From: Edaphochlamys debaryana
Taxonomy: Eukaryota > Chlorophyta > Chlorophyceae > Chlamydomonadales
Length of the DNA stretch: 64,000 bases
Assembly (NCBI GenBank): GCA_016858145.1
Contig: JAEHOE010000127.1
Span: forward strand, 124,001-188,000
Direction: 5' to 3'
The notes below the pieces were generated by a model. That model was not told the origin of the DNA. It saw only the letters and a list, made by a program, of their open reading frames with translations, and did not search any database. Shown in pieces: positions 54,620-64,000 of this stretch. Each line of letters opens with the position of its first letter. The stretch's first letter is position 1. The position numbers and the translations under genes are program-made.

Positions 54620-57271
54620 ATGCTTTTCGCTGCATCCGTATTCCTGGCTGCGCTAGCAGTCGCGGTAGCGGGCGCAGTGCTGCAGGCGCTGGGCCTGGTT
54701 CGTCACGCCGACGTCCCAGCGCGAGGATGCCATCCCCTGCCATCACCATCCGCCGACTTGGAGCCGGCTCCAGCTTCCAACGCTTCACCTGCTCCCCACC
54801 TTACCACAAGCAGTCTGGGCAACCAAGCCGTCACCCTCAACGTCAGCGGCACGCTCTTCACCGCGCGCCGCCGCGTGCTCACGCAGCCCGTGCCCGTGTG
54901 GGAGGAGCCGCACGCCCTGCCCGCCTGCGCCTGCCTCACACCCGGAGACTGCCGGACTTCCTCTGATGTGATTAGTGGTGGACAAGCTGGGACGGCAGTA
55001 CCCCCAGGCTGCGCACCCGCACCCGCCGCCCATATGGATGCTGATACCTTCAGCAGTCTCAGCGACGGCATAGAAGCACTCCCCCTGGCCAAGACAGCAG
55101 GGATGAATAGGTCGGCTGCAGCTGCCTCTGCTGGGCGAGGGGTGGCGACTGGGGCGGAGGGCGGCGTCTGCCTGGCGCCCAGCCTCCTGGGTGCCCTCCT
55201 GAGCGGCCGCTGGGAGGGAGGCCTGGTGCGGGACGAGGCGGGGCGGCCGCTGCTGGAGCTGGAGCCGGCGTGCTTCAGGTGGGGCGGGTGGAAAGGGCGG
55301 GGCCAGGGCGGGGGCCCAGGTGGATGCCTGCCCTCAAGCGCCGTGGCGTTGCGTAGCACTGCAAGGCCATGCCAGGGCCTGCTGGGGGAAGCAAGGTGGG
55401 GGCAGGGGCCGGGGCCGGGGCAGGGGCGGGGGCAGGGGCAGGGGCCAGGGCGGGTACCCGTGGTTGCGGTGGGCGCGCGTCTTGCTCGATCGCGCTCATT
55501 CCCTCCGCAGCCGTCGACATAGCCTGCACAACGCTCACCCCCAACGCAGCTCGCCGTTTTGGGTGGCAAGCCGTGGGGCTGCCCACCGACTTGAAGCCCT
55601 CAGCCTGGGTGCAGGGCCGGGGCCGTCGCTCCTACCACTTATGCTTTGCCCTTGTGCTTTTCCATCCGCAGGCAAGCCCTCAACTGGCTGATTGCGCTGG
55701 ACCGAGCCCGGGAGCTGGCGGGCCTGGCGGCGGCGGACGACGCGGCGGAGGGCCCCGACGGCGGCGTTAGCGGCGGCGGCGGGCAGGCCGCAGCGGAGCT
55801 GCTGCTGCGGCAGCTGGCCGCCGCCGGCGTGCCACCGGCGCCGCCGCCGCCGTCAGACCCGGCGCTGGCGGCACACCATGCCGAGGTCCTGTCGTACCTC
55901 GGCCTGCCGCTGCCGTACGTACCGCCACCGACGGCACCGCCGCCGCCGCCGCCGCTGACGGCGCGGCTGGGTGGGGAGCGGTTCAGCGTGCTGTTGGACC
56001 GTGCGGTTTGGGTGCACGGCTGCTCCCGGCCCTGCCTCGTTCGGGTTCCCGGTCTCGGCGACGGCGGCGGCAGGGCTGGCGGCGGCGGCCTAGAGCCAGA
56101 ACCGAGGGGGCTGGCGGCGCCGCCGGCTGGCATGGGCGCGGCCTGGGAGGCGGCGGCGGCTGCAGCTGGCGGCGGAGTGCCGGCGGCGGCGGCAGGACCG
56201 GCGGCGGCGGCGACGGGGACTGCGTTCCGTGTTCAGGGGCACGAGGGCATCGTGCGGGGCTCCGGCGGGGCATGGGTCCTCGCACCGTTCCGCATCGGAC
56301 CCGCCGCCGCGTCCCTGCTCCAGGGCACAACGGCCCCTGTGGCCACTCCATACGCTGCCGCGGAAGGCGCGTGCTGGCGCTGCGGAGCTACAGCCCTGCC
56401 TGGATCTGGATCTGGATCTGGATCTGCAGCCGGCGGCAGCATGCCTCCACAGGGCCTTGACGGCGGGCAGGGCCTTGACGGCGGCAGCTTTGGCGCGACG
56501 GCGGCGGCGGCGTGGGGCGCGGCGGCGGCGGAGGCTGACGTGGCGGAGGCGGGTCGGTACCTGATCTGCAAGCTGAGGCTGCCGCCAGGCGCCGCCGTCG
56601 GGGTCGTTCTAGGCTCGCCCACGGCGGTGGCGGCGCGGTGCGGCAAGTACGGCGTCACGTGTCCGGCAGATCACGGCTCCTTCTACGGCTGGGACGGCGG
56701 CGGCTCCCGGGCTTCCTCGTCTCCGTCCGCGTCCGCGTCGCCTTCCGCAATTCGGCCTAGCTCCGGGCGCAGGGCGTCCTACGACGGCGCCGCTGCGGCG
56801 GCGGCGGCAGCGGCGGAGCCCGCCGGGCTGACCAGTGACGGCGGAGGCGGAGGTGGCGGAGGCGGTGCTCCCACACCGGGCTCGCCGCCGCGCGGGCCGG
56901 TCGTACCGGCGGAGATACACGGCCTCACGCCACCGGCCAGGCAGCTGCTGGTAGCTTCGCCACGGTCCCGACACAGCACGGCGGCTGCCGCCGCCACCGT
57001 CGCCTCTGCGCCTGCGCGTGTTGCCCCCGCATCACCCGTATACTACAATGTCGTACTGGGGCTGGACGCTGCCACGTCACGGCTGACGCTGTTTGACTGG
57101 GCGCGATCTCGACTGCTCAGCCTGGCGCTGCCGGATGGCTGTTGCGAGGGGGCCGTAGCGATCTACCTCCGCGACGTGGGCGTGGCTGACGTGGCTCCCA
57201 CCCACATGATCAGCGTGGCGGACTGCCGTGCTGTGCACGTGCCGCCCGCGCTTGCCGTACCGGTAGCGTGA
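54620..57271 (+). CDS. BTB (KCTD/T1-like) domain protein with N-terminal hydrophobic segment
   Basis: Two exons, 752 aa: 54620-55278 and 55672-57271; the AG|G junction closes an Arg codon. The chosen Met begins LFAASVFLAALAVAVAG, a likely membrane anchor; there is no earlier in-frame ATG. The BTB/T1 signature is VTLNVSGTLFTARRRVLTQ, and later LLGALLSG, DEAGRPLLELEPACFR and QALNWLI correspond to the D..G..F.DRDP..F..IL block, though with an insert of about 100 residues in the middle. The rest is a C-terminal region with Ala/Gly-rich spacers between conserved-looking stretches (FRVQGHEGIVRG, VYYNVVLGLDAATSRLTLFDW). KCTD proteins are usually soluble cullin-3 adaptors, so a membrane-anchored form would be unusual. 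Function is otherwise unknown. Confidence 0.75.
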
Positions 57272-58591
57272 CGGGGGGGTGGGTGGCACCATGCATCCAG
57301 GCGGACGTAGGCAGGCATGCAAGCAGGACAGGCATGCCCGTAGCCCGGTACTGCAGGACGCGTACTGCAGTGTGTGTAGGATGCATATCATCGGCGTACG
57401 GCAGGGTGTGTGGAGTACATGGACTGCATGGTCTGCCGCCCGCTTGCAGCGCGCGCCCTCCCACTGTCTAGGTCGCCGTCATGTCTGGGCCTGGAACGGG
57501 GGACCCCCCGGGGGGACCCAGGATGAGGTGGGATGGTACTCCCAGGAACGCAGGAAGTGGGGGCATATGGAAGCCTCGCCCGGAACTCTGTCATGGCCTG
57601 CTGCAGGGAATGGATGCTGGGGCGTAATGGGGGGAACAGGGGCCGCAAGGGACCGTATGAAGGAGGTGCAGCAGTGAACAGGGGTGGGAGACATCAACGA
57701 AGCGTAGAGAGGCTCCGGCGGTTCCTGAAGGTGGAAGGCGTGGAAGTGTGCTGCGCGTGGACAGGACAGGAAGGAGGGGCATTCGTCGAGCGGTGTGGGT
57801 TGGGGACAGTAGGCCCTCGCGCCAAAGCGTAGAAGCGTCTGTAGGGACGCCGTACCTGCAAGAGCAAGCCCGGTACTGCTCCCCACTCCGTACCGAGCTA
57901 GATTCTACCGCCAGTGGCAGGTGTGTATCAAGACTGGGACGCAGCTTGGTGCGTGCCTAGGCTGCATGGCTGGAGTTAGCAACAGGGCGAGTAGAGTGAT
58001 CACTGCAGGGAATACAGGGCGGGGGCTGACAGGGGGGTCACGGGTAGTGCCGCGGTGTGTTGGCGAGAGAAGAAGGCAGGGTGCCGCGTGTGACCAGCTG
58101 GGGGCCTGGCTGGGGGCGGGGCGGTGGTACCACCGGTGTGGTGGTACCGTGCTGGCTGTGGACATGCTAGCATACCATTGCCTTGCATACAAGGTGTATA
58201 TAATACTGCCCCAGCTGCGGGCAGCGTCTTATGCGGCCTAGCGACCACGAATCGACTTGGCAGAGGCACATGTTCGTGCGTACTCTCTAGCGAGGAACAG
58301 GGACCTACAGTTTACCGCTGATGGCTAGGAATTTTCAATAGATTGGGGCATATCTAGTTTGCAGGCTCTCTCGACGCGAATTCCAGCAATCAGTCGCTTC
58401 TTAGCGGCGCTCGGACTGCTCGCACAGACCTCGCGAGTTATCTGTCGTTGGGGACAGCGTCGACACCTGCGGCGCCCGGGGGCGTGTGTCGAGGAACGGA
58501 CGTCCCTCGGCCCCGGCCGACCCCTCGTGACCCCACACTACCGCTGGCCGTCGCTGCCGAGCCTGCTCCGGCAGGCACAACAGGAGCAGCC
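57272..58591. other. Intergenic region between genes 9 and 10
   Basis: 3' UTR of gene 9, then the promoter and leader of gene 10. No coding exon seen and no clear TGTAA close to the gene 9 stop. Confidence 0.5.
58197..58203 (+). promoter_or_regulatory. TATA box candidate of the PfkB gene
   Basis: TATATAA lies 395 bp upstream of the start codon at 58592, giving a leader of about 365 nt. Confidence 0.45.
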
Positions 58592-61500
58592 ATGGAGTGC
58601 GTGTGAGTGGCCACCAGGAGGGGCTCTCATAGACAGCAGCACCCGGGGGTGTTCCACACCCGCGCGCCGGCAGCGAGGGCCCGCACGCGGCCTGCCCTAG
58701 CCCTCCCTCGCACACACGACGCTGGGGCCGGGCCAGGGCCGAAGCTTCAGCCGGAGCAGGGACCGGGGCCGGGGCCCGGGTCGGGATCGGGATCGGGGCC
58801 GGGGCCGGGGCCGGGGCCAGGGTCCATGCAATGTGCAGGTATCCGGGCCTGGCCCCCCGGCCTTGGACGGTGCCTCCAGGGGTCTGTTCACTCCAGGGCG
58901 CCCGTTGCTCGGGTCCATAGGCCATCCCTGCAGCCTGCCACGTGCCACCCCCCGCCACCCCGCCACACGCCCACCGCCCAGGTGCTTCACGCTCATCGTG
59001 GACGACATCGTCCTGCCTCACGGGGAGACGGTGATGGAGGTGCTGGGGGGCGGAGGTGCGGCCGCGTGCTGGCGAGGGCGGGGCAGCACTGCTGATTGAG
59101 GTTCAGGGGCTCCCATTTGAAGCCGCGGGTGGAGACCCGGGGCAGCGCGTGCAGGTTCGTGGTCGCTGTGGGGATGAAGACGGCAGCCGGGGAAGGTGGG
59201 AAACAGCGCGGGACAGTGCCAGGTGGGGGCCCCGCACGCACCTGAGGGTCTTGAGCTCTGGGGCTTACTCCTTGCTTGCTGCCCCGGATGCCCACTCCTC
59301 CGCAGGCCCTCAGACGCTGTTCGGTTACCAACTGGCAACAGGGCAGAGCGCGGCGGTGGGGCTGTCGGGTGAGGGCCCTGGCTGTTGCTTGGACGCATGC
59401 TGCAGCCCATGCGCGCCCGCCGCGTGCTGCCTCCCCCAGCCCGACGAAGCGGCCCTGAGTGTAGCGTGTGGCTTCTTGCCCCAGCGCACTGAGCCAGGGC
59501 ACGCACAGTGAGCTTGAATCACGTGTCTCACAATCTAAAGCCTTTTACTGATGTTCATCCGGATTTCATCCGGACTTCTGCCCTCCGCTCTTGCCGTACA
59601 CCGCAGCTGGTGTAGGAGCCGACCTGCCGAAGCGCTGCAAGGTGCGGATTCCGGCGGCCCGTGGGTGGGCGGGTGGGTGCGCTCCTGCTCCTGGCCCTCC
59701 TTGTGTGGCGGTGGCGCTTCACCTGCCGTTGACAGCAGCAGCCAGTGGCGCCTGGTCGTGGCTGTTGGGCCGAAGATGGCAGGGGAATGGCCTCCTTCTG
59801 CTCCGCAATGCCCCTGCCAGTTCGCTACACATGCAAAGGTGTCTTGCTTTGCAACCACCACCCTACCGTGAGGGCCACGTACTCTCCTCCGCCCCACCCC
59901 CAGGACTGGCTTCTGTCCATTGGCGCTGACACGTCCGGGCTGGTGCTGCACCCGCGGCCCACGCCCCGAGCGTGGCAGGTGTTTGAGGAGTGGGGCAGGC
60001 GAACACAGGTAACGAGGGCCCCAGGCACGTGGCTTGGATCATCTGCTGTTGTTGTTAAGAACTGAGTGCCGTGGTCACAGCCCTGGTCGTAGTCGTGGTG
60101 GTGCTATCTGCTCGGTAATGCGGTTTCAGGACCTTGCGTGGCCGACCGCAGATCTGGCGCGGCCGTGATGACCCCAACGACCAGCTGTACGACATGCTGC
60201 GTCCCAAGTACGACACCATGCCGTACAGCTTCCAGCGCTCGTCCAACTACCACCTGGGCGTGCACCCGCTGCACCCGCCGCAGCGCCTGCTGACGTTGCT
60301 GCGGGCGGCGGCGCACGCACAGGGCGGGGCGCTGTCCGTAGAGCCGTACACCGCAGCGGAAACGCCCGCGACCCCCGAGCAGGTGTGTGTCAGGTCAGGG
60401 GATGCTCGCATGCTCTTGACCGTGTGTGGAGGGGTGGGGCAACAGGTTGTACCGGCAAGCGAAGGCCCGTGTGGCTGTGCTCGGGTCTGGGGCAAGGGCC
60501 CATGCTGCAAAGCCGGCACTCAAGTAAGCGTTTGCCCTGTGACGCGTGCAGGTGTCCCTGCTGCTATCGCACGCTGACATCTTCTCGCCAAACGAGGACG
60601 AAGCGGCTTCGCTTGTGGGCCCAGGTGGGGTGGAGGTGGAGGTGGAGGTCGAGGTGGGAGGCAGGCCCACGCTACGCACGAACCCCTGTTTCTCTTTCGT
60701 TGTTTTAGATGCACCTCCTGAGCCTCCTTGCTTCAGCTGTACCCCCTTTTCTGATCTCCCCAGGCACCCCTGAGGAGCTGGCGTCCCGGCTCCTGGCTCT
60801 GTCACCGCCTGGCGGTGCGGGGGTGGTGGTGGTCCGTTGCGGCGCGAGCGGCGTGCTGGCGGCGCGGCGGCGGCCGGGGCGGGGCGAGGAGGAGGCTGAG
60901 GCATACCAGGTGTGTCGACAGGAGGGCTGCATACCCATTTGGAGCAAGGGAAACCAACGGAGTATGTACCTTACCCGACTGCATGCCTTGAGGCTGGCCA
61001 AACCACACCCTGCCCACACACCCAACCCTGTCTTGCAGATCCCCTCGGTGGCAGACACTCGAGTCGTGGACGTCACGGGCTGTGGCAACGCCTTCTGTGG
61101 GGGCTTCCTGGCATCGATGTACCGCCAGGGGCGGAGGAGCGAAGAGCCGGGGGCACCGGCGGAGGGGACGGTGGGAGAGGCGCCGCCGCCTGCGTGGCTG
61201 GGGGCCTCGAGCCTGGCGGAGGCGGGGGCGTGGGGCTGTGTGGCGGCGAGCTTGATGGCGGAGGAGCGGGGGGTGCCCACCACGCCCATACGCGAGCTGC
61301 AGGTGCGGCGCTGCGGAGGGATCCGGGTGGCCCGCCCGTGCTGTGGAGAGTGGTAGTCCCAGCATCTCTGCAGTAACAGCAGCATGCGGCTGCGAGCTAG
61401 TGCCGCTCCAAGGAAGCGAAGGGCTAAAAGGGCGCCTTGCTACTTTCCTGCCACCCACATCCCGCATCCTGCATGCCCTGTGTAACTTACCGGCACGGAA

Positions 61501-61768
61501 CCTTACGCCGCAGGACCGGTCGCAAGAGCGTCTCGCCGCGCTGGTTTCTCGTGTTCGGCCCGCGCGGCTGCCGCGTTCCGCCCTGCAGCCCGTGCGGGCG
61601 GCGGCGGCGGCGCCGCAGTGGCGCAAGCCGGCGGCGGCAGAGTGGCGCGCAGCCGCACCAACCCCAACCACACCGGCGGTCCCGCTCGGCCGCGTGCGGC
61701 TGGTGAGCGCTGGCGCGCTGGGGTCTCGGCGCGTCGGTGCGGGCTTACGCGCCGTGCGGTGGGGTTAA
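58592..61768 (+). CDS. MAK32-like PfkB (ribokinase-fold) protein
   Basis: Ten exons, 418 aa: 58592-58602, 58982-59055, 59306-59368, 59607-59641, 59904-60008, 60152-60382, 60552-60624, 60764-60909, 61039-61302, 61514-61768; all phases close. The coding part of exon 1 is 11 nt, giving MECVCFTLIVDDIVLP. Landmarks follow the fungal MAK32 branch of PfkB proteins: an early EVLGGGPQTLFGY glycine motif, TPRAWQVFEEWGRRTQIWR, SPNEDEAASL, and the anion-hole motif DVTGCGNAFCGGF. In typical sugar kinases the last motif ends GAGD; here the catalytic Asp position is Asn, as I recall for MAK32, so kinase activity is uncertain. Exon 6 begins at the second AG (60151); using the first AG breaks the frame. Substrate unknown. 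Confidence 0.85.
58735..58822. repeat. GGGGCC/GGGGCCGGGA-type simple repeat in gene 10 intron 1
   Basis: Repeated GGGCCGGGGCC and GGGATCGGGATCGG units over about 85 bp. G-quadruplex potential is inferred. Confidence 0.75.
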
Positions 61769-62830
61769 CACACCGTTGCTGACACGTGGGGGGCCGCTAC
61801 CTTCTGCTGATTGGTCACGGTAGCAGCAGGAGGGGCCACGTGGGGCTGCGGCGCTTCGGGGCGAGCGTGCGGGGAGCATGGGGTTGTGGCGGGCGGGGCC
61901 GGGGCAGGGCACGGCCCTGTCTGGTGCGGGCAGTGCGTGCCACACGGCCCTCATGGCGCGCATGTGTGATTACCGTCACGGAGGTCTGACGTCAAAGGAC
62001 TGTCAGCCCTCGCACTTTGGGGTGGATGCTGGATAGGCCGTGCCGTCGGATCGCTGGCGAGCGTGAGGCTATGTTTCTGAATTCTGAGAATTCTGACTTG
62101 TAACACTTCAGCTCCTACTCAAGGAAAGTGTCCTGCTCAGCTGCTGAGTGGATATGCAGGACGGGGTGCTCAGGAGCTGAGCAATTGCATGAGATGAGCT
62201 TCCTTGCTTGCAAGGTCTTCAAGGCCCACAAGGCCACAACGCAACCTTCAACCCGCCAAGGCTTCACCAACGCAACCTGGCGTTCCAACAGCCTGTCCCG
62301 AAGCAGCGCAGGCAACGTCTGCAATAACCCACAAGAAACCGGTCGAAGCACTCGATACAAGAGACAAGCCATGTAGGAGTCTTCGGGTTCACCGTGCCCC
62401 ACCCACACCGCAACAACGCTGCGCACAGCAGCAGCGACATAAAAAGCACCACGCAGACGCTTATTGCCAGGTACGCCCTCCCAAATCGTGTTTCGGAAGG
62501 CCGATCGCCTGCACGGCATCCCCCGGCATCCCCCGACCATCCCAAGCAAGCATTCTCGGCTATCCTCTACCCTCTACCCAGCGCACACACGCCTAACGGA
62601 CCTCCCAGGCCAGACTGTGGCCAGCCTTCCCCGATGGTTGGTGGCTTAGCTGCGTGCCTGGACGCCCCCACCCCCATCAGCCTTGTAAGCTCTCTCTCTA
62701 TTCCCCTTTCCGCGCCTACTGCATACGGCGCATACCGTACTAGTTCCTCAACGGAGCGTTCTTCTTCTCTTCTCAACGCAAGCCCCAAGCATGCAGGCCC
62801 CAAGCCTCACTGGCTATGACCGCGTCAAGC
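61769..62830. other. Convergent 3' region between genes 10 and 11
   Basis: Both flanking genes end here. No exon supported. Confidence 0.5.
62099..62103 (+). other. Candidate polyadenylation signal (TGTAA), gene 10
   Basis: TGTAA about 330 nt after the PfkB gene stop. Confidence 0.5.
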
Positions 62831-64000
62831 CTAGCCCTGCCCCCCGGCCCCGGCACCGCGCTGCCGTGACACAGCCCTCGCCACCACCTGCCTCGCCGCC
62901 AGCCCCGCCGCACTGGGCCCCGCGCCGCCGCCCGCCGCCCAGCCGCCGTCCTCGCCTGCCGCCGCCGCGCCGCCGCCGTTCGCCAGCGCGCTGCCGCCTG
63001 CTGCAGCCCCCGCAGAGCCCTTGGCCGCGCTCCGTAGCGCGGGGCCGCGGGACCGCGAGCGGCCGCGCGTGGGGCTCCGCATGCCCGCCCCCGCCCGCCC
63101 CCGGGACAGGGGCCGAGAGCGCTGCGGGGAGGTGAGCCGCAGTCCCACCTCGGACGTGCCCACAGCCACGCTGCGCTGTCCGGGGCCAGGGCCGTCCACC
63201 GGCTGGTACGGCAACCGCCCGTGCCGTACGGCCGAACCGTCGCCGTACGCCGTGCCTGCCGTTCCGGCGGTCGAAGGCGTCGCGCCAGCGCCGCCCGCCC
63301 GCATGATACCGTTGGCTGGCGTCGTTGCTACGGGCGTTCCAACGGCCGCCGCCGGCCCGTTCGCTCCCGCCGGCCCCGACACTCGCCGCACGCCCCGCTG
63401 CGGCCGCCCGGCCGGCGACAGCGCCCTTGCCGCGCCGGCCAGCGCGCGCCGGTGGTGCAGCCCCTGCTGCTGCGCCTGCTGCGCCGCCTCCGCCTGAAGT
63501 GCGTGCTGTGCGTGCTGCGCCTGGCGCGCCATGCGGCGGTGCACCCAGTCCTCGATGGCTTTGCGCAGGTTGTCGTTGTGAATGAAGTGGTAGGTGGCCA
63601 GGTAGCGCCCCGTGGTGGGGTCGGTCCTGAAAGAGGGGGGCCGAGGTGGGGAGGGGCTCATGTTTGAGGGTTGCAGGGTTGCAAGGGTGGGGTGGTACGT
63701 GTGGGATTGGTGAGGCCAGCGACCACTAGGGGCGGCGAGCGCCGAGCCTTGACATGAGCACGTACACGTGGCAGCGTGGCGGCGTCGCCGCCACTGGCCT
63801 CATGCCCCTCGACTGTTGCTCTGCAGCCACTGCCGGTAAGCACGGCGGCTTCCCCAAGCAACACTCTGCACCCGCACAGCCCTACTGCACAGACCATGGC
63901 ATAGGCCAACCCACCCACCTGTTGCTCCGCAGCCACTGCCGGATGGCGGACAGCTCGTAGGTGGGGCTGGCCTCGCTCAGCTGCGGGCTGACCAGCAGCG
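62831..64000 (-). CDS. U-box protein, partial (N-terminal part beyond window)
   Basis: Two exons are visible, 64000-63919 (continues off the right edge) and 63626-62831; the AG|G junction closes an Arg codon. The first encodes the U-box front half (LLVSPQLSEASPTYELSAIRQWLRSN), given here only as its key parts SPTYE and IRQWL. The second continues TDPTTGRYLATYHFIHN, NLRKAIEDWV, the back half of the U-box, followed by a Gln/Ala coil and about 200 residues of Ala/Gly/Pro/Arg-rich tail. U-box proteins act as E3 ubiquitin ligases that recruit E2 through this fold. Substrate and N-terminal domains cannot be seen. Confidence 0.85.
63813..63836 (-). repeat. 24-nt echo of exon tail in the U-box gene intron
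   Basis: 63813-63836 matches the exon end 63919-63942 at 23 of 24 positions, offset 106 bp into the downstream intron. The GT donor itself is not retained. Confidence 0.85.

Noticed and set aside
58825..58838. Alternative start ATGCAATGTGCAG|gtatcc for gene 10
   Set aside because: Its phase does not match the exon at 58982. The 11-nt exon at 58592-58602 with a gtgagt donor does.
60131..60151. Acceptor at 60129 for gene 10 exon 6
   Set aside because: Joining there to the gtaacg donor gives an early stop. The AG at 60150-60151 restores the conserved RRTQIWR block.

Overview
The window is nuclear DNA of a volvocine green alga (Chlamydomonas/Volvox/Gonium type). The evidence is very high GC, protein genes split into 2-25 short exons with strong GT..CTGCAG/CTGACAG borders, TGTAA polyadenylation motifs, Ala/Gly/Pro/Ser-rich low-complexity linkers, and green-lineage families. 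I saw no bacterial operon, CRISPR array, rRNA, tRNA or transposase.

Eleven genes were modelled exon by exon, and in every complete model the splice phases close. Left to right: (1) + strand 1197-12031, a 25-exon, 1072-aa protein with an acylation signal, PP2C phosphatase, two cyclic-nucleotide-binding domains and a degenerate kinase; (2) + 13879-15890, an FkbM-type methyltransferase with a signal sequence; (3) - 22139-16810, a GT90/CAP10 glycosyltransferase; (4) - 27758-24060, a GT-A (GT15-like) glycosyltransferase; (5) - 35374-30258, a TKL-type pseudokinase; (6) - 40819-36969, an unrecognised Pro-rich protein; (7) - 49708-42861, a receptor-like TKL kinase with signal peptide and one membrane span; (8) - 54066-50382, a TUG/PUX1-like UBX protein; (9) + 54620-57271, a BTB/KCTD-like protein; (10) + 58592-61768, a MAK32-like PfkB protein; (11) - from the right edge to 62831, a truncated U-box protein.

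Genes 2-4 all encode secretory-pathway enzymes expected to build or modify glycans, so 13.9-27.8 kb may be a glycan-decoration neighbourhood. Genes 1, 5 and 7 are signalling proteins. Two of these three kinase folds have lost the catalytic Asp, while gene 7 keeps every key motif.

The strongest unexplained signal is structural. Many introns carry one to four extra copies ('echoes') of the last 20-57 nt of the exon just upstream, usually with its 5' splice site. Ten of the 24 introns of gene 1 show this, as do introns of genes 6 and 11. Gene 7, and more weakly gene 8, show the mirror version (copies of an acceptor plus exon start). Copies range from identical to badly decayed, which suggests a continuing process. 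Intron 18 of gene 1 holds four 57-nt copies that stay in frame.

Limits: everything was read by eye, with no alignment, transcript or database search. The least certain model parts are 18.68-18.96 kb of gene 3, exon 1 of gene 8 and the extreme N-termini.
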